Below, in pieces: positions 43,144 through 54,023 of a stretch of DNA of 64,000 nt (the stretch's first letter is position 1; each line of letters starts with the position of its first letter). Location: positions 5,334,501 through 5,398,500 of the forward strand of contig OZ019759.1 of assembly GCA_947034885.2 (NCBI GenBank), in the 5' to 3' direction. The position numbers were made by a program, and so were the translations under genes. This DNA is from Thuidium tamariscinum (Eukaryota > Streptophyta > Bryopsida > Hypnales > Thuidiaceae). The notes below the pieces were generated by a model. It was given only the letters and a program-made list of their open reading frames with translations, did not search any database and was not told the origin of the DNA.

Positions 43144-45981
43144 TTAGTTATATGCTTCAAGGCTCCGGTTTATGACTTCAATTTGAGTAGCCGGGATCTT
43201 CAACAAGCATTGGCGGGTATCTTTCTTGATTTGGGACTTCCATGCAGTCATCAAAGAATTCGTATGCTCCCAAATTGGTGGATCGTTGATATCCACCTTC
43301 CAACGTAAACCTCTTGCACTATCCCAACCAGTATAGTAGTCATGCACATTTTGGTCTCTCGATGTTGGACGAAAGTATTGGATGAGCACACAATTTGGGT
43401 GCTCCGGGTTGCAATTCGGATTAGACAATGCCCTTACAATCCAAATTGGTCGTGTGTCACCATCTGCAGGACGAACAACTACAAAATAACCTTCGTAAAG
43501 ATCACGACCAACCCTGAATGATGGTTGTGGGCGACCTTGTAGAGGCCCAACATAGGCGTCATCTTCCCCAAACTCTTCACGATCTTCACCATCTTCTTCA
43601 AATTGATCAGCTTCAATGGCTTCAACTTGAGTACTTGGCCAAAAATCATCCTTCAAAACCATTGAGGCATTCATTGGTTCCTGCAAAGCATTCCTCACAT
43701 CACGCCAATAGTGTACCAAATGCTCGTATCGTCTCCGACACTCTCCTGTGACGTCCGCATTACACAAATTCTCCCAATGCTTTACAAAGCCACCTAGTCC
43801 TTTTTCAATGTCTTCTATTCCTCTCATTGGTTTAGGAAGAACAGGCAATGGTGTTCCCCGAGGCCACAAACTTCTACCCTCAACATCCTCCTTCCACAAT
43901 TTGATACCTCCAGCACCATCTCCTAACCATTCAAGATCGGTGCAAAGCAATTTGTACTTCATGACTGGAACCCCATTTGAATCTAAGTAAAACTTTACTT
44001 GCTGCGGCTTTGTATGTCCAACAAGGGTCTCATCACCATCAACAAATGCACCAGCTATGAACCCCTTGAAGTCTGGAACCTCTTCAATGAGGTGAGGAAT
44101 AGTTGGAATGGACTCCACATCCATGAACGACTTCATTAGCGCCGGAACTGTTGGAAAGTTCTCCTTCTTCAACAGCATGCTCCATCTCCCAAACAACGCA
44201 TCGATGTCATCGTGTGTATGCCCAATGATCATGAAGTTCACGTACACTTCTCGAAAAATCTTATTAGCCACGAGAAGAGACCAAAAACAAAAGACATATC
44301 GATTCTTGTTATCTCCAGTAGCATTGTCCATTTGCACATTTAAAATCGGCGGCAACGGTGATCCAAAAACAAAGGTTTGTGGTGGTGGCGGTAGAGATGC
44401 CTCACATATTTCTGCACCCTTTAATACCTTCTGAAATAAATTCGTGGACCCAGACCCCACAAACAACATCCTTGAGGAGGACTTCGGTGGTTCCTCAAGA
44501 TCTCGTAACAACCTTGCCATTGAACCAATGGTATAATTGGAATCATGAGGAAAAATATCAAGGCCATAATGGGCATAACGAACATCACCATGACCATGGG
44601 CAATCATGCCCGTCACAGAAATTGGCAACTTCATTAGGCCATCAGTCTCCTTGCTCTTGTGTGAAAACACAGGACAAGCCGTCTTGGCATGGTCCATCTT
44701 GTCATGCATGATTGTGAGGCACTCATGAGGATAATTGTGAGAGTGGTAGCGATTGGCATAGTAGTACTCTCTGTGAGCGCGAGCAATTGCTAAATGCTTG
44801 TCCAACCTCCTTGACCATTTCAAGGCACTAACTGACCCTGCTAGAGCACTCTTTCTCAACTCTTGTAATTGATCACAAGTGGTGCAGCGTGCAAAATTGT
44901 CTCCAGGTTTCTTCACTTCGAACTCAGAGAACTTCTTTGCTCTTATCTTGCTCAAGTTAGAAATTGAGATGCCCCTTAGACCAAACGCTGCGTTTGTGTC
45001 ATTGATGGCTTTCATTTGCCCCTTCCATTGAAAGGTGGAGGGCAAAATCATGGAAACAACCTTCTCCCCAAACTTGGTACTTCGCGTCTTATGAGGCATG
45101 TGATCCGCTTCCTTGTCCAATATACATTTCAAAGTTGCAGCAGCTTGTTCAGTGTGTTGCCTTGGTTTCAACAACCCCAAGTTCCCGTGGTCTCGTGCTT
45201 CTCTTTTGTCATTCGCAAATCTTTGATAGCGGTAGAATGTAGCCTCTGAGACACCTGAAATGAGCATCCATGCCCGCATACAGACACTGATCCCTTCCAC
45301 CACCACCATCTTCCTCCCACTTGAATCCAGGTGTACAGATCTATGAACGTCTGTCTTCATATGCGCCCTAAATTTAAATGTCGATCGCTGGTACATCCGC
45401 TCTCGAAACGCACGGATCTTCTCCCTCGGAAACGGTTGTATACAATTCCTTGTGCAACAGATCTTGCTTGAGATCGCGTTAATTGAATCTTGGGTGAGCA
45501 ACTCCTTTGCTTTCAAACCAGTGTCACGAGGCGGATTCCGAATGACACTCGTGTATGGCCGCGCAGATGTCATCGACGGCGGGTTCAAAATGTTTGCTTG
45601 AAGACGATTAAAATTGTCGCGAGCCTCGTGGTCTCGCAAACTGGCCCCACGACAATGGACATAGTCAATAGGCCATGCCATCAATGAATAGACACAATCC
45701 TGGGGTATGTCTTCTTCGGAATGCGTTTTCGAGATATGCACTGCAACATGTGTGTCACCAAGTGGACCGTTGGCACCCAGCACAAGGTCCGAGTTCACGC
45801 TATGACAAGTGCCTTCTCCAACAAGAGTTCCCTGAATGTTGTAAAGAGTAACACACATCGTGTTCCACAGTCGACGAGGAAGCCCTTCACACTCTGGAAT
45901 GCCAACGTTCATTCCTTCGAGGACTTGGAATTCATCGTCAGATGAATCCATGAAATTATCAGGAGTACTCGAAGAACCCAT
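43144..45981 (-). CDS. Intact 945-aa DUF7869-like protein
   Basis: The longest clean reading frame here, without introns or stops. Residues about 150-290 hold a Cys-rich and basic region (ISSKICCTRNCIQPF, then HLDSSGRKMVVVEGISVC and MRAWMLISGV) typical of the family. A C-x2-C (RCTTCDQL) is near 365, then a His-rich part (HSHNYPHECLTIMHDKMDH). Near 545-600 is the signature LNVQMDNATGDNKNRYVF, YVNFMIIGHTHDDIDALFGR. These two blocks have the look of a DDE/RNase H-like core, so the family may derive from a transposase (inference). The C-terminus has an acidic stretch and a conserved HP-NC block. From memory, such genes are common in mosses, lycophytes and charophytes. Copy-3-type palindromes flank both ends. 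Confidence 0.65.
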   Translation of the reverse strand: MGSSSTPDNFMDSSDDEFQVLEGMNVGIPECEGLPRRLWNTMCVTLYNIQGTLVGEGTCHSVNSDLVLGANGPLGDTHVAVHISKTHSEEDIPQDCVYSLMAWPIDYVHCRGASLRDHEARDNFNRLQANILNPPSMTSARPYTSVIRNPPRDTGLKAKELLTQDSINAISSKICCTRNCIQPFPREKIRAFRERMYQRSTFKFRAHMKTDVHRSVHLDSSGRKMVVVEGISVCMRAWMLISGVSEATFYRYQRFANDKREARDHGNLGLLKPRQHTEQAAATLKCILDKEADHMPHKTRSTKFGEKVVSMILPSTFQWKGQMKAINDTNAAFGLRGISISNLSKIRAKKFSEFEVKKPGDNFARCTTCDQLQELRKSALAGSVSALKWSRRLDKHLAIARAHREYYYANRYHSHNYPHECLTIMHDKMDHAKTACPVFSHKSKETDGLMKLPISVTGMIAHGHGDVRYAHYGLDIFPHDSNYTIGSMARLLRDLEEPPKSSSRMLFVGSGSTNLFQKVLKGAEICEASLPPPPQTFVFGSPLPPILNVQMDNATGDNKNRYVFCFWSLLVANKIFREVYVNFMIIGHTHDDIDALFGRWSMLLKKENFPTVPALMKSFMDVESIPTIPHLIEEVPDFKGFIAGAFVDGDETLVGHTKPQQVKFYLDSNGVPVMKYKLLCTDLEWLGDGAGGIKLWKEDVEGRSLWPRGTPLPVLPKPMRGIEDIEKGLGGFVKHWENLCNADVTGECRRRYEHLVHYWRDVRNALQEPMNASMVLKDDFWPSTQVEAIEADQFEEDGEDREEFGEDDAYVGPLQGRPQPSFRVGRDLYEGYFVVVRPADGDTRPIWIVRALSNPNCNPEHPNCVLIQYFRPTSRDQNVHDYYTGWDSARGLRWKVDINDPPIWEHTNSLMTAWKSQIKKDTRQCLLKIPATQIEVINRSLEAYN

Positions 45982-46048
45982 GTTCCTGTTTTCAAAAAGA
46001 ATATTAATATGTCAGCTAAGGTATCAGCATAAAACATAGAGAAGACAG

Positions 46049-46069
46049 ATCAGGTCGAGTCAACCTAAT
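46049..46069. promoter_or_regulatory. Copy-3-type palindrome upstream of the DUF7869-like gene (one arm changed)
   Basis: ATCAGGTCGA, spacer G, TCAACCTAAT, 68 bp before the ATG of the minus-strand gene. Confidence 0.55.
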
Positions 46070-46143
46070 TATACAAATAGGTATATTTGAAACTGATTCT
46101 TATCGTAAATTATAAAATATATATAGAGAAAATATTGTCATTA

Positions 46144-46170
46144 CCATTTAGGTCGAATCGACCTAAATGG
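46144..46170. promoter_or_regulatory. Copy-3-type palindrome (perfect, 13-bp arms)
   Basis: CCATTTAGGTCGA, spacer A, exact reverse complement: 27 bp in all. It lies in the likely promoter region of the DUF7869-like gene. Confidence 0.85.
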
Positions 46171-46324
46171 GCCAGTCTTAAAATTGTATCATCCATGACA
46201 ATTCTCTGATCGAAATTATTTTACATCTTGCTCTGTGACATGGCCTTTCCTTCTTGATCCGAGATCAATATTTTCAATTAAGCATTCATGTCATCAATTT
46301 ATGAATGTCAGTAAAGGTTACCAT

Positions 46325-46345
46325 TTTATGTCGAGTCGACCTAAT
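46325..46345. promoter_or_regulatory. Copy-3-type palindrome (two mismatches)
   Basis: TTTATGTCGA, spacer G, TCGACCTAAT. Confidence 0.6.
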
Positions 46346-46467
46346 TTGTCATTCAGCATTATTTTATGCCAAGTAATTCATTACAATAAAGAATTCAATC
46401 CAAGGTAACCTAGAAAAGTATTCGTCTCTGTACTCTGTTCATGTACATGTAACGGAGGGTGTTACGT

Positions 46468-46488
46468 TTCAGGTCGACCGGACCTAAA
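46468..46488. promoter_or_regulatory. Copy-3-type palindrome (core changed)
   Basis: TTCAGGTCGA, spacer C, CGGACCTAAA. Confidence 0.5.
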
Positions 46489-49400
46489 CTGTTCCGCAAT
46501 TTACAGAAAAAGAAGCCAAGAAACTCTACTTCCATCACTCCGGGTTTTCCGGCGAAGTATTAGGAAAATTCTGTACTGCGTTTGAAATTCACACAAAGAA
46601 ATGAAACAGATGATTGTGCTTCGCAATACTGGATATTTGCACTCACAACGCTAATACCAACATTCAATAGGAAAACATAGCTGTCGAACATTCTAAGTGT
46701 ATAACAGCTTCAACAAGTGACAGCCTTAAGCATGAACTCAGTACAACACCCTAAAGGAACCTACGGAATAGTTCATTCCATACCCAAGATGGCAAGAGTT
46801 TCCTCCGCGAACTGAGAACAACAAACACTACAGCGTGCGCTGCAAATGGCCTTCGAAATACAACAGTGACTGAACGCTGAACGCTCAAAGAACAACCGCG
46901 CGCGAACAAGTGAGTACGGAAATCATCAGAAGAAGATACTGAAAATGAAAATGGCAGAACCCCCCAGAATCGATGGCGCTTGCGAGATGACGACGGGTTG
47001 ATGCGCGGGAAGGCCGACGGCGGGAATTGCAACAGCGAAGTTTGAATTAGGAAGTATCCAGGACACTTTCTCGGCCACTACATTGAAGTTGGTTGACTTA
47101 AGAACTATAATTCCGAAAACGACAGGAGCAGCAGGTGGCATCCAATGGAGAGTCGTAAAGTAAAGTTATTTACTTTTTTTTAAGCACAACCAGCGTGTCG
47201 CAAGCGTGAAGGGGAAAGGTTCGGTGGCTATTTAATGGTAATTGTCCATGTTTCAAAAAAAAGGTTTTTCGATACTTCCCTGATAAGGATCAGAGTAGAT
47301 TCTAATTTCCATTCATCAAAATCATACTTAAAGTTTGGAAATAAGTATACAGATCAATGTAGAATAACTGAGACGTTGAAGCTATCCAGTGACCAGTGCT
47401 TCTTTCAAGTTGCAATACGGAGAACCAAAAGAACTGTGCTCAGTTTTAAACGTGAATCAAAATACACTATCATCACGTAATGAATCACAATAAGTAACAA
47501 TAGCTAACATCTTTTGAAGGTAAGAGAATCATAGACTATCTCTGAAGGTATAACGACCGTAATTTTCCATTCAGCCTATAGGTCATGATATCGATAACTT
47601 CGATTGAACCTGTTGTAACTAATTTTGCCAAGGATCCGGTATGGTGAAAAACAAAACCACCCGGAGTGTGTTTTAACCATCCCTATAAAGTTCAAAACTG
47701 ATCGCACACTGGCAATTTTTCTACTCGCAGACCCAAAGTGCAACTGCCCCGTCCGTTTTCCAGGGCAGGAAGAACCAGACCGACCCCACCGAAAGCATGT
47801 CGGGAGTATTTCAACAATTTTGAAAAAGCAGAAACAGTAGAGAACACACCAAATCAATCCTGCACAGCATTGCAGAAAAGGCAGGTCCTAGCACTCTGAA
47901 GACAAATTGAAGCATCATATGCCCTTAGTTGTAGTGTGAAGGATTTTGAAAAGAGTTTTTTGTCGAAAGGTGGTATTCCTCACCTGTACCCTTGCCAACC
48001 AGCTAACCATTAGTTTGCCACTTGGCGTGCACGAGGTGTCTTAAGAATACCACTACTTGTAATCGTAAAATCACAAGATAAAAAAAGTCCAATCAATCAT
48101 ACAACTAGCACCATAAATCATGAAGCAGTAACAAAAAGGATGTTTCTGTTTTGCCAAGGCGTAATACAAAACCTGGTGGCCACTTCTCTGGGATCCAAGC
48201 ACCATTGTCGAGCAATCTAAGGTTAACTTGATCCTACGTAAAATCGATCCGAAGCATCCCGCAAAAAAAAAATTTTACTGCTCCGTTTGTCACAGACCTC
48301 TGCGAATAAATCACTCCGCAAACCAGGCCGTTTTCGTCTCGATACAGGCAGGCAGGTCCAGCTGCAATCATGCAGCCCGTCAAGCGCCAGTCTGTGTACT
48401 TTTCTGACTTTGGAGTAAAGGCACTGGGCCGAAAGACGCCGTCACTTTTTTAATCCTTTTAATTTTGGCGTCTTACCAAGCAGGTATGCAGAGGTATCCT
48501 TGCTGTCAGGAAGTATAAGCTCCAGACGTTCCATATTTGAGGGTGTAATCACGTCTTTACTACGTCAGTATGAGGAAAAGTTATATATCTAGTATCTTGT
48601 ATCATTGTGGAAAAATCATATATGAAGAATCCCAATATTTGGAAAGTCTCATAAGTACTAAAGTATTTGAGCTCTATGTTGTGTAGTTATAGCGTATCAG
48701 AATAAGAGTATACAGGTATAAGAAGAATCTCTCTCAAATACCTTGTTTATAATCTCTTGAAAAAGCGGTAGACTTATACAAAGCATTAAGAATTTAACAA
48801 GAAATATAAATCTAAAAAAAAATAAAAAAAAGATTCGGTAGCTTTTTCCGGGTCCCTCCACAAAGTTATTACGTGGGGTGGTTTTTTTAATTTTTTTTTG
48901 AAATGAAGAAGCTATCCATTGCATTTAATAGAGTTCTGATTTACTATCACTTCTTGAAATAGATCTAGTTGAAATTCAACCTCGCTCAGCCTTATCATTT
49001 TTTACTAGATGCGCAAGAAAAACGAAAAGGCCCTAGTTCGGGCCTTGATCACCCCTACATTCATCACCCCCTAGCTAATTTGCGGTCTTCGGTCGCAAAT
49101 ATGAATTCAAAATTTGCAAGACAAAATTGTGTGAAAAACAAAAAAATGTTGCATTTTATCCAAGTGGCCGTGCGAGGGGGTCTGTTCTCCCTTCCCTTGA
49201 AATATTGGGTATGAACATCATGCTGCGCTACATTCCCTCCATTTTGTAAGGAAAATTGGGATATGTGATATCATTGGGGGTTTACGAAACCCGGATTGAC
49301 AGTGGTAAGAAGGGCTCATTAGTTAGGGTTTGGGATTTGGGTTCAGAAGTTTTTTTCAGTTCTTTACTTTCGGAACAAAAGGAGGAACCAATTTTTTCCA

Positions 49401-50523
49401 GAAACCTAAACTACAACGATCAAACCCCAAAAAGTAGGTAGTGAAGAAAACAGAGCTAGAAAAGAAAAGTAAACAAAAACATACACTAAAAATATAAGTA
49501 CGAGGGCGTTGCTCCCTCCACATAAAGGAAGGCCCGATTCTAGAGGCAAATATTGGCAACTCAAACCACATACAACTGAATTTGGTCAATATGGAATACC
49601 ATCATGTGGGCATTTGTAAGCGCAACAATGATACAGTTGAGAGTTTCAAGAATCGGTGCAATCATTGCATATGCAGTTGGAACAAAATAAATTGTACCTT
49701 CACTATATTGTCTTCTCACTTGAATCTGGAAAAACAAAACATTTTAAAATTTCTTTAAAAAAATTTCCAAGTTGAATTTCAATTTCATACTTGCATCATT
49801 CAAATTCTCCACGAAGTAAAGCAAAAAGGATATTTTGGGACTTTCTTGGAAAACATGGAGAACCCTCAAATGCCATGAAATTCACACCTTCGGTAGACTG
49901 GAGTTAAGTAGAGCTGGTATAAATTGAAAGCCGACAGTATATTGATATTTGAATTATTCATAAAGTACACTAAACTGGGGATTAAACCCATGAACTTTTA
50001 AAAAAAACAGTTTCATTTAAAAAAGTCAAAATAAAAGTGGGTATGAAACGTATTTTTCCATGAAAATGGTGCCTAAAAAAGTTTGGTTCTACTTCTATAG
50101 GCATGTGACATAAGTATCTTGCTAAAAAGTTTGACGCTTCAACTGTAGTTGCCTTTTTAACTTTCAAAAAAGTCATGCCCGAAGTGGGGTGCACTTTAAA
50201 AATAACTCAATTAGGTACTGAAAATCTTAGAATGTTCAAGTCATGTGCATTTCTAAATTTTATGGTTTAAGCAACAATTTAATTGTCTTACCTATGTATC
50301 ATATTATTAATTTTGATGATTGAAATCATGGCCTTACATCCTGATTTCATGATGACATTGTGTGATTTTTCTATTTTCCTTGGCTTTGCTTCTTAAATTT
50401 TTTATAATTTTGGCTTTTTTCTGTTTAGAAACAAAGCATTACCATATTCTTCTTTTAGCTAGAACCTTTTATTAATTTAAATTGTGCTTGTTAGAATAAA
50501 TTAGCTTCATATATATTTCAAAA
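46489..50523. other. Non-coding interval upstream of the DUF7869-like gene
   Basis: Short ORFs only, none with a recognisable domain. 46.7-47.2 kb has higher GC and may be a promoter or 5' untranslated region. I see no copy-3-type palindrome between 46.5 and 58.2 kb. Confidence 0.4.
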
Positions 50524-53500
50524 TAGCGTGTCCCTTAATTGTGCAATTTGTATATGAAAAACAAAAACTCACCGCACTGCCATTTTTTGTCCAAAAAATC
50601 AAAACCCCTCAAATGTCATGAATTCCACGTCAAATAATGTCCCAAAAACTATGAGAAAGTCGTAAAGTCTTAGGACACTCATTTCAAACACTAATTTCCA
50701 TACCATGTCCCTTAATTACGCAATTGGTATGTGGAAAACAAAAATTCATTGCCCTGCCATTTGTTGTCCCAAAAATAAAAAACCCTCAAATGTCATGAAT
50801 TCCACGTCAAATGATGTCCAAAAAAATATGAGGAAGTTGTGAAGTCCTAGGACACTCATTTCAAACACTAATTTCAATAGCATGTCCCTTAATTGTGCAA
50901 TTTGTATATGAAAAACAAAAACTCACCGCACTGCCATTTTTTGTCCAAAAAATAAAAAACCCTCAAATGTCATGAATTCCACGTCAAATAATGTCCCAAA
51001 AACTATGAGAAAGTTGTGAAGTCTTAGGACACTCATTTCAAACACTAATTTCCATACCATGTCCCTTAATTACGCAATTGGTATGTGGAAAACAAAAATT
51101 CATTGCCCTGCCATTTGTTGTCCCAAAAATAAAAAACCCTCAAATGTCATGAATTCCACGTCAAATGATGTCCAAAAAAATATGAGGAAGTTGTGAAGTC
51201 CTAGGACACTCATTTCAAACACTAATTTCAATAGCATGTCCCTTAATTGTGCAATTTGTATATGAAAAACAAAAACTCACCGCACTGCCATTTTTTGTCC
51301 AAAAAATAAAAAACCCTCAAATGTCATGAATTCCACGTCAAATAATGTCCCAAAAACTATGAGAAAGTCGTAAAGTCTTAGGACACTCATTTCAAACACT
51401 AATTTCAATAGCATGTCCCTTAATTACGCAATTGGTATGTGGAAAACAAAAATTCATTGCCCTGCCATTTGTTGTCCCAAAAATAAAAAACCCTCAAATG
51501 TCATGAATTCCACGTCAAATGATGTCCAAAAAAATATGAGGAAGTTGTGAAGTCCTAGGACACTCATTTCAAACACTAATTTCAATAGCATGTCCCTTAA
51601 TTGCGCAATTGGTATATGGAAAACAAAAATTCACGCATTGCCATTTTTTGCCCGAAAAATCAAAACCCCTCAAATGTCATGAATTTCACGTCAAATGATG
51701 TCCACAAAAATATGGGAAAGTTGTGAAGTCCTAGGACACTCATTTCAAACACTAATTTCAATAGCATGTCCCTTAATTACGCAATTGGTATATGGAAAAC
51801 AAAAATTCACGCATTGCCATTTTTTGCCCGAAAAATCAAAACCCCTCAAATGTCATGAATTTCACATCAAATGATGTCCAAAAAAATATGGGAGAGTTGT
51901 AAAGTCCTAGGACACTCATTTCAAACACTAATTTCAATACCATGTCCCTTAATTGCGCAATTTGTATATGAAAAACAAAAACTCACCGCACTGCCATTTG
52001 TTGTCCAAAAAATCAAAACCCCTCAAATGTCATGAATTTCACGTCAAATGATGTCCAAAAAAATATGGGAAAGTTGTAAAGTCCTAGAACACTCATTTCA
52101 AACACTAATTTCAATACCATGTCCCTTAATTGCGCAATTGGTATATGGAAAACAAAAATTCACGCACTGCCATTTTTTGCCCGAAAAATCAAAACCCCTC
52201 AAATGTCATGAATTTCACATCAAATGATGTCCAAAAAAAATATGGGAGAGTTGTAAAGTCCTAGGACACTCATTTCAAACACTAATTTCAATACCATGTC
52301 CCTTAATTACGCAATTGGTATATGGAAAACAAAAATTCACGCACTACCATTTTTTGCCCAAAAAATCAAAACCCCTCAAATGTCATGAATTTCACATCAA
52401 ATGATGTCCAAAAAAATATGGGAGAGTTGTAAAGTCCTAGGACACTCATTTCAAACACTAATTTCAATACCATGTCCCTTAATTGCGCAATTTGTATATG
52501 AAAAACAAAAACTCACCGCACTGCCATTTGTTGTCCAAAAAATCAAAACCCCTCAAATGTCATGAATTTCACGTCAAATGATGTCCAAAAAAATATGGGA
52601 AAGTTGTAAAGTCCTAGAACACTCATTTCAAACACTAATTTCAATACCATGTCCCTTAATTGCGCAATTGGTATATGGAAAACAAAAATTCACGCACTGC
52701 CATTTTTTGCCCGAAAAATCAAAACCCCTCAAATGTCATGAATTTCACATCAAATGATGTCCAAAAAAAATATGGGAGAGTTGTAAAGTCCTAGGACACT
52801 CATTTCAAACACTAATTTCAATACCATGTCCCTTAATTACGCAATTGGTATATGGAAAACAAAAATTCACGCACTACCATTTTTTGCCCAAAAAATCAAA
52901 ACCCCTCAAATGTCATGAATTTCACATCAAATGATGTCCAAAAAAATATGGGAGAGTTGTAAAGTCCTAGGACACTCATTTCAAACACTAATTTCAATAC
53001 CATGTCCCTTAATTGCGCAATTTGTATATGAAAAACAAAAACTCACCGCACTGCCATTTGTTGTCCAAAAAATCAAAACCCCTCAAATGTCATGAATTTC
53101 ACGTCAAATGATGTCCAAAAAAATATGGGAAAGTTGTAAAGTCCTAGAACACTCATTTCAAACACTAATTTCAATACCATGTCCCTTAATTGCGCAATTG
53201 GTATATGGAAAACAAAAATTCACGCACTGCCATTTTTTGCCCGAAAAATCAAAACCCCTCAAATGTCATGAATTTCACATCAAATGATGTCCAAAAAAAA
53301 TATGGGAGAGTTGTAAAGTCCTAGGACACTCATTTCAAACACTAATTTCAATACCATGTCCCTTAATTACGCAATTGGTATATGGAAAACAAAAATTCAC
53401 GCACTACCATTTTTTGCCCAAAAAATCAAAACCCCTCAAATGTCATGAATTTCACATCAAATGATGTCCAAAAAAATATGGGAAAGTTGTAAAGTCCTAG

Positions 53501-53675
53501 GACACTCATTTCAAACACTAATTTCAATACCATGTCCCTTAATTACGCAATTGGTATATGGAAAACAAAAATTCATCGCACTGCCATTTTTTGTCCAAAT
53601 AATCAAAACTCCTTGAATGTCATGAATTCCACGTCAAGTGATGTCCACAAAAATTTGAGGAAGTCGTAAAGTCCT
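50524..53675. repeat. 177-bp satellite, 18 units, trimeric higher-order repeat
   Basis: Units begin near CATGTCCCTTAATT at 50524, 50704, 50881, 51058, 51235, 51412, 51589, 51765, 51941, 52118, 52295, 52471, 52648, 52825, 53001, 53178, 53355 and 53531. From 51941 to 53531 the period is 530 bp: three units (177+177+176) repeated three times almost unchanged. The left part looks like a dimer of 354 bp. Every unit has the AT-rich palindrome AATTGCGCAATT or its TACG variant. Monomer length is in the range of plant centromeric satellites, but the array is short. Confidence 0.9.
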
Positions 53676-53715
53676 AGGAAATATTTAGAAATGACGAAAG
53701 AAAGAATACAATTGT

Positions 53716-54023
53716 GGCCAATTTCTTTAAAATGGCGGTATTCCAAATGCCATTTTTCAGACTACGCAGTCTAAACTGAAAATTGATATCTAAGATGGGT
53801 ATAGATTTTCAAACATCTATGACATATATAGATTTTCAAAATCTATGATATATTTAGATTTCAGATCACATGGTCTGAAACATCTTGGATAGGTATGGAT
53901 TTCAAAAATCTACAACACGCATAGATTTCAAAAATCTATGACAGATGTAGATTTCAGACCGCGCAGTTTGAACTATCAAAAGTGTCAAATTAATGGAATA
54001 TCGCCATTTTAACGAAATTTGCC
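53716..54023. mobile_element. MITE-like element with about 30-bp inverted ends
   Basis: Left end GGCCAATTTCTTTAAAATGG and right end, inverted, GGCAAATTTCGTTAAAATGG; similarity goes on into GCGGTATTCC / GCGATATTCC. Flanks ACAATTGT and ATAATTAT match at 6 of 8 positions, a possible old 8-bp duplication. The inside has several short hairpins (AGATTTTCAAAATCT) and inverted TTTCAGAC/GTCTGAAA blocks. Confidence 0.6.

Noticed and set aside
43144..45981. Calling this ORF an active transposase
   Set aside because: The two DDE-like blocks are suggestive only, and no terminal repeats or target duplication were found around it.
46751..47141. Small minus-strand ORFs upstream of the DUF7869-like gene
   Set aside because: No domain, and their position fits a promoter or 5' untranslated region.
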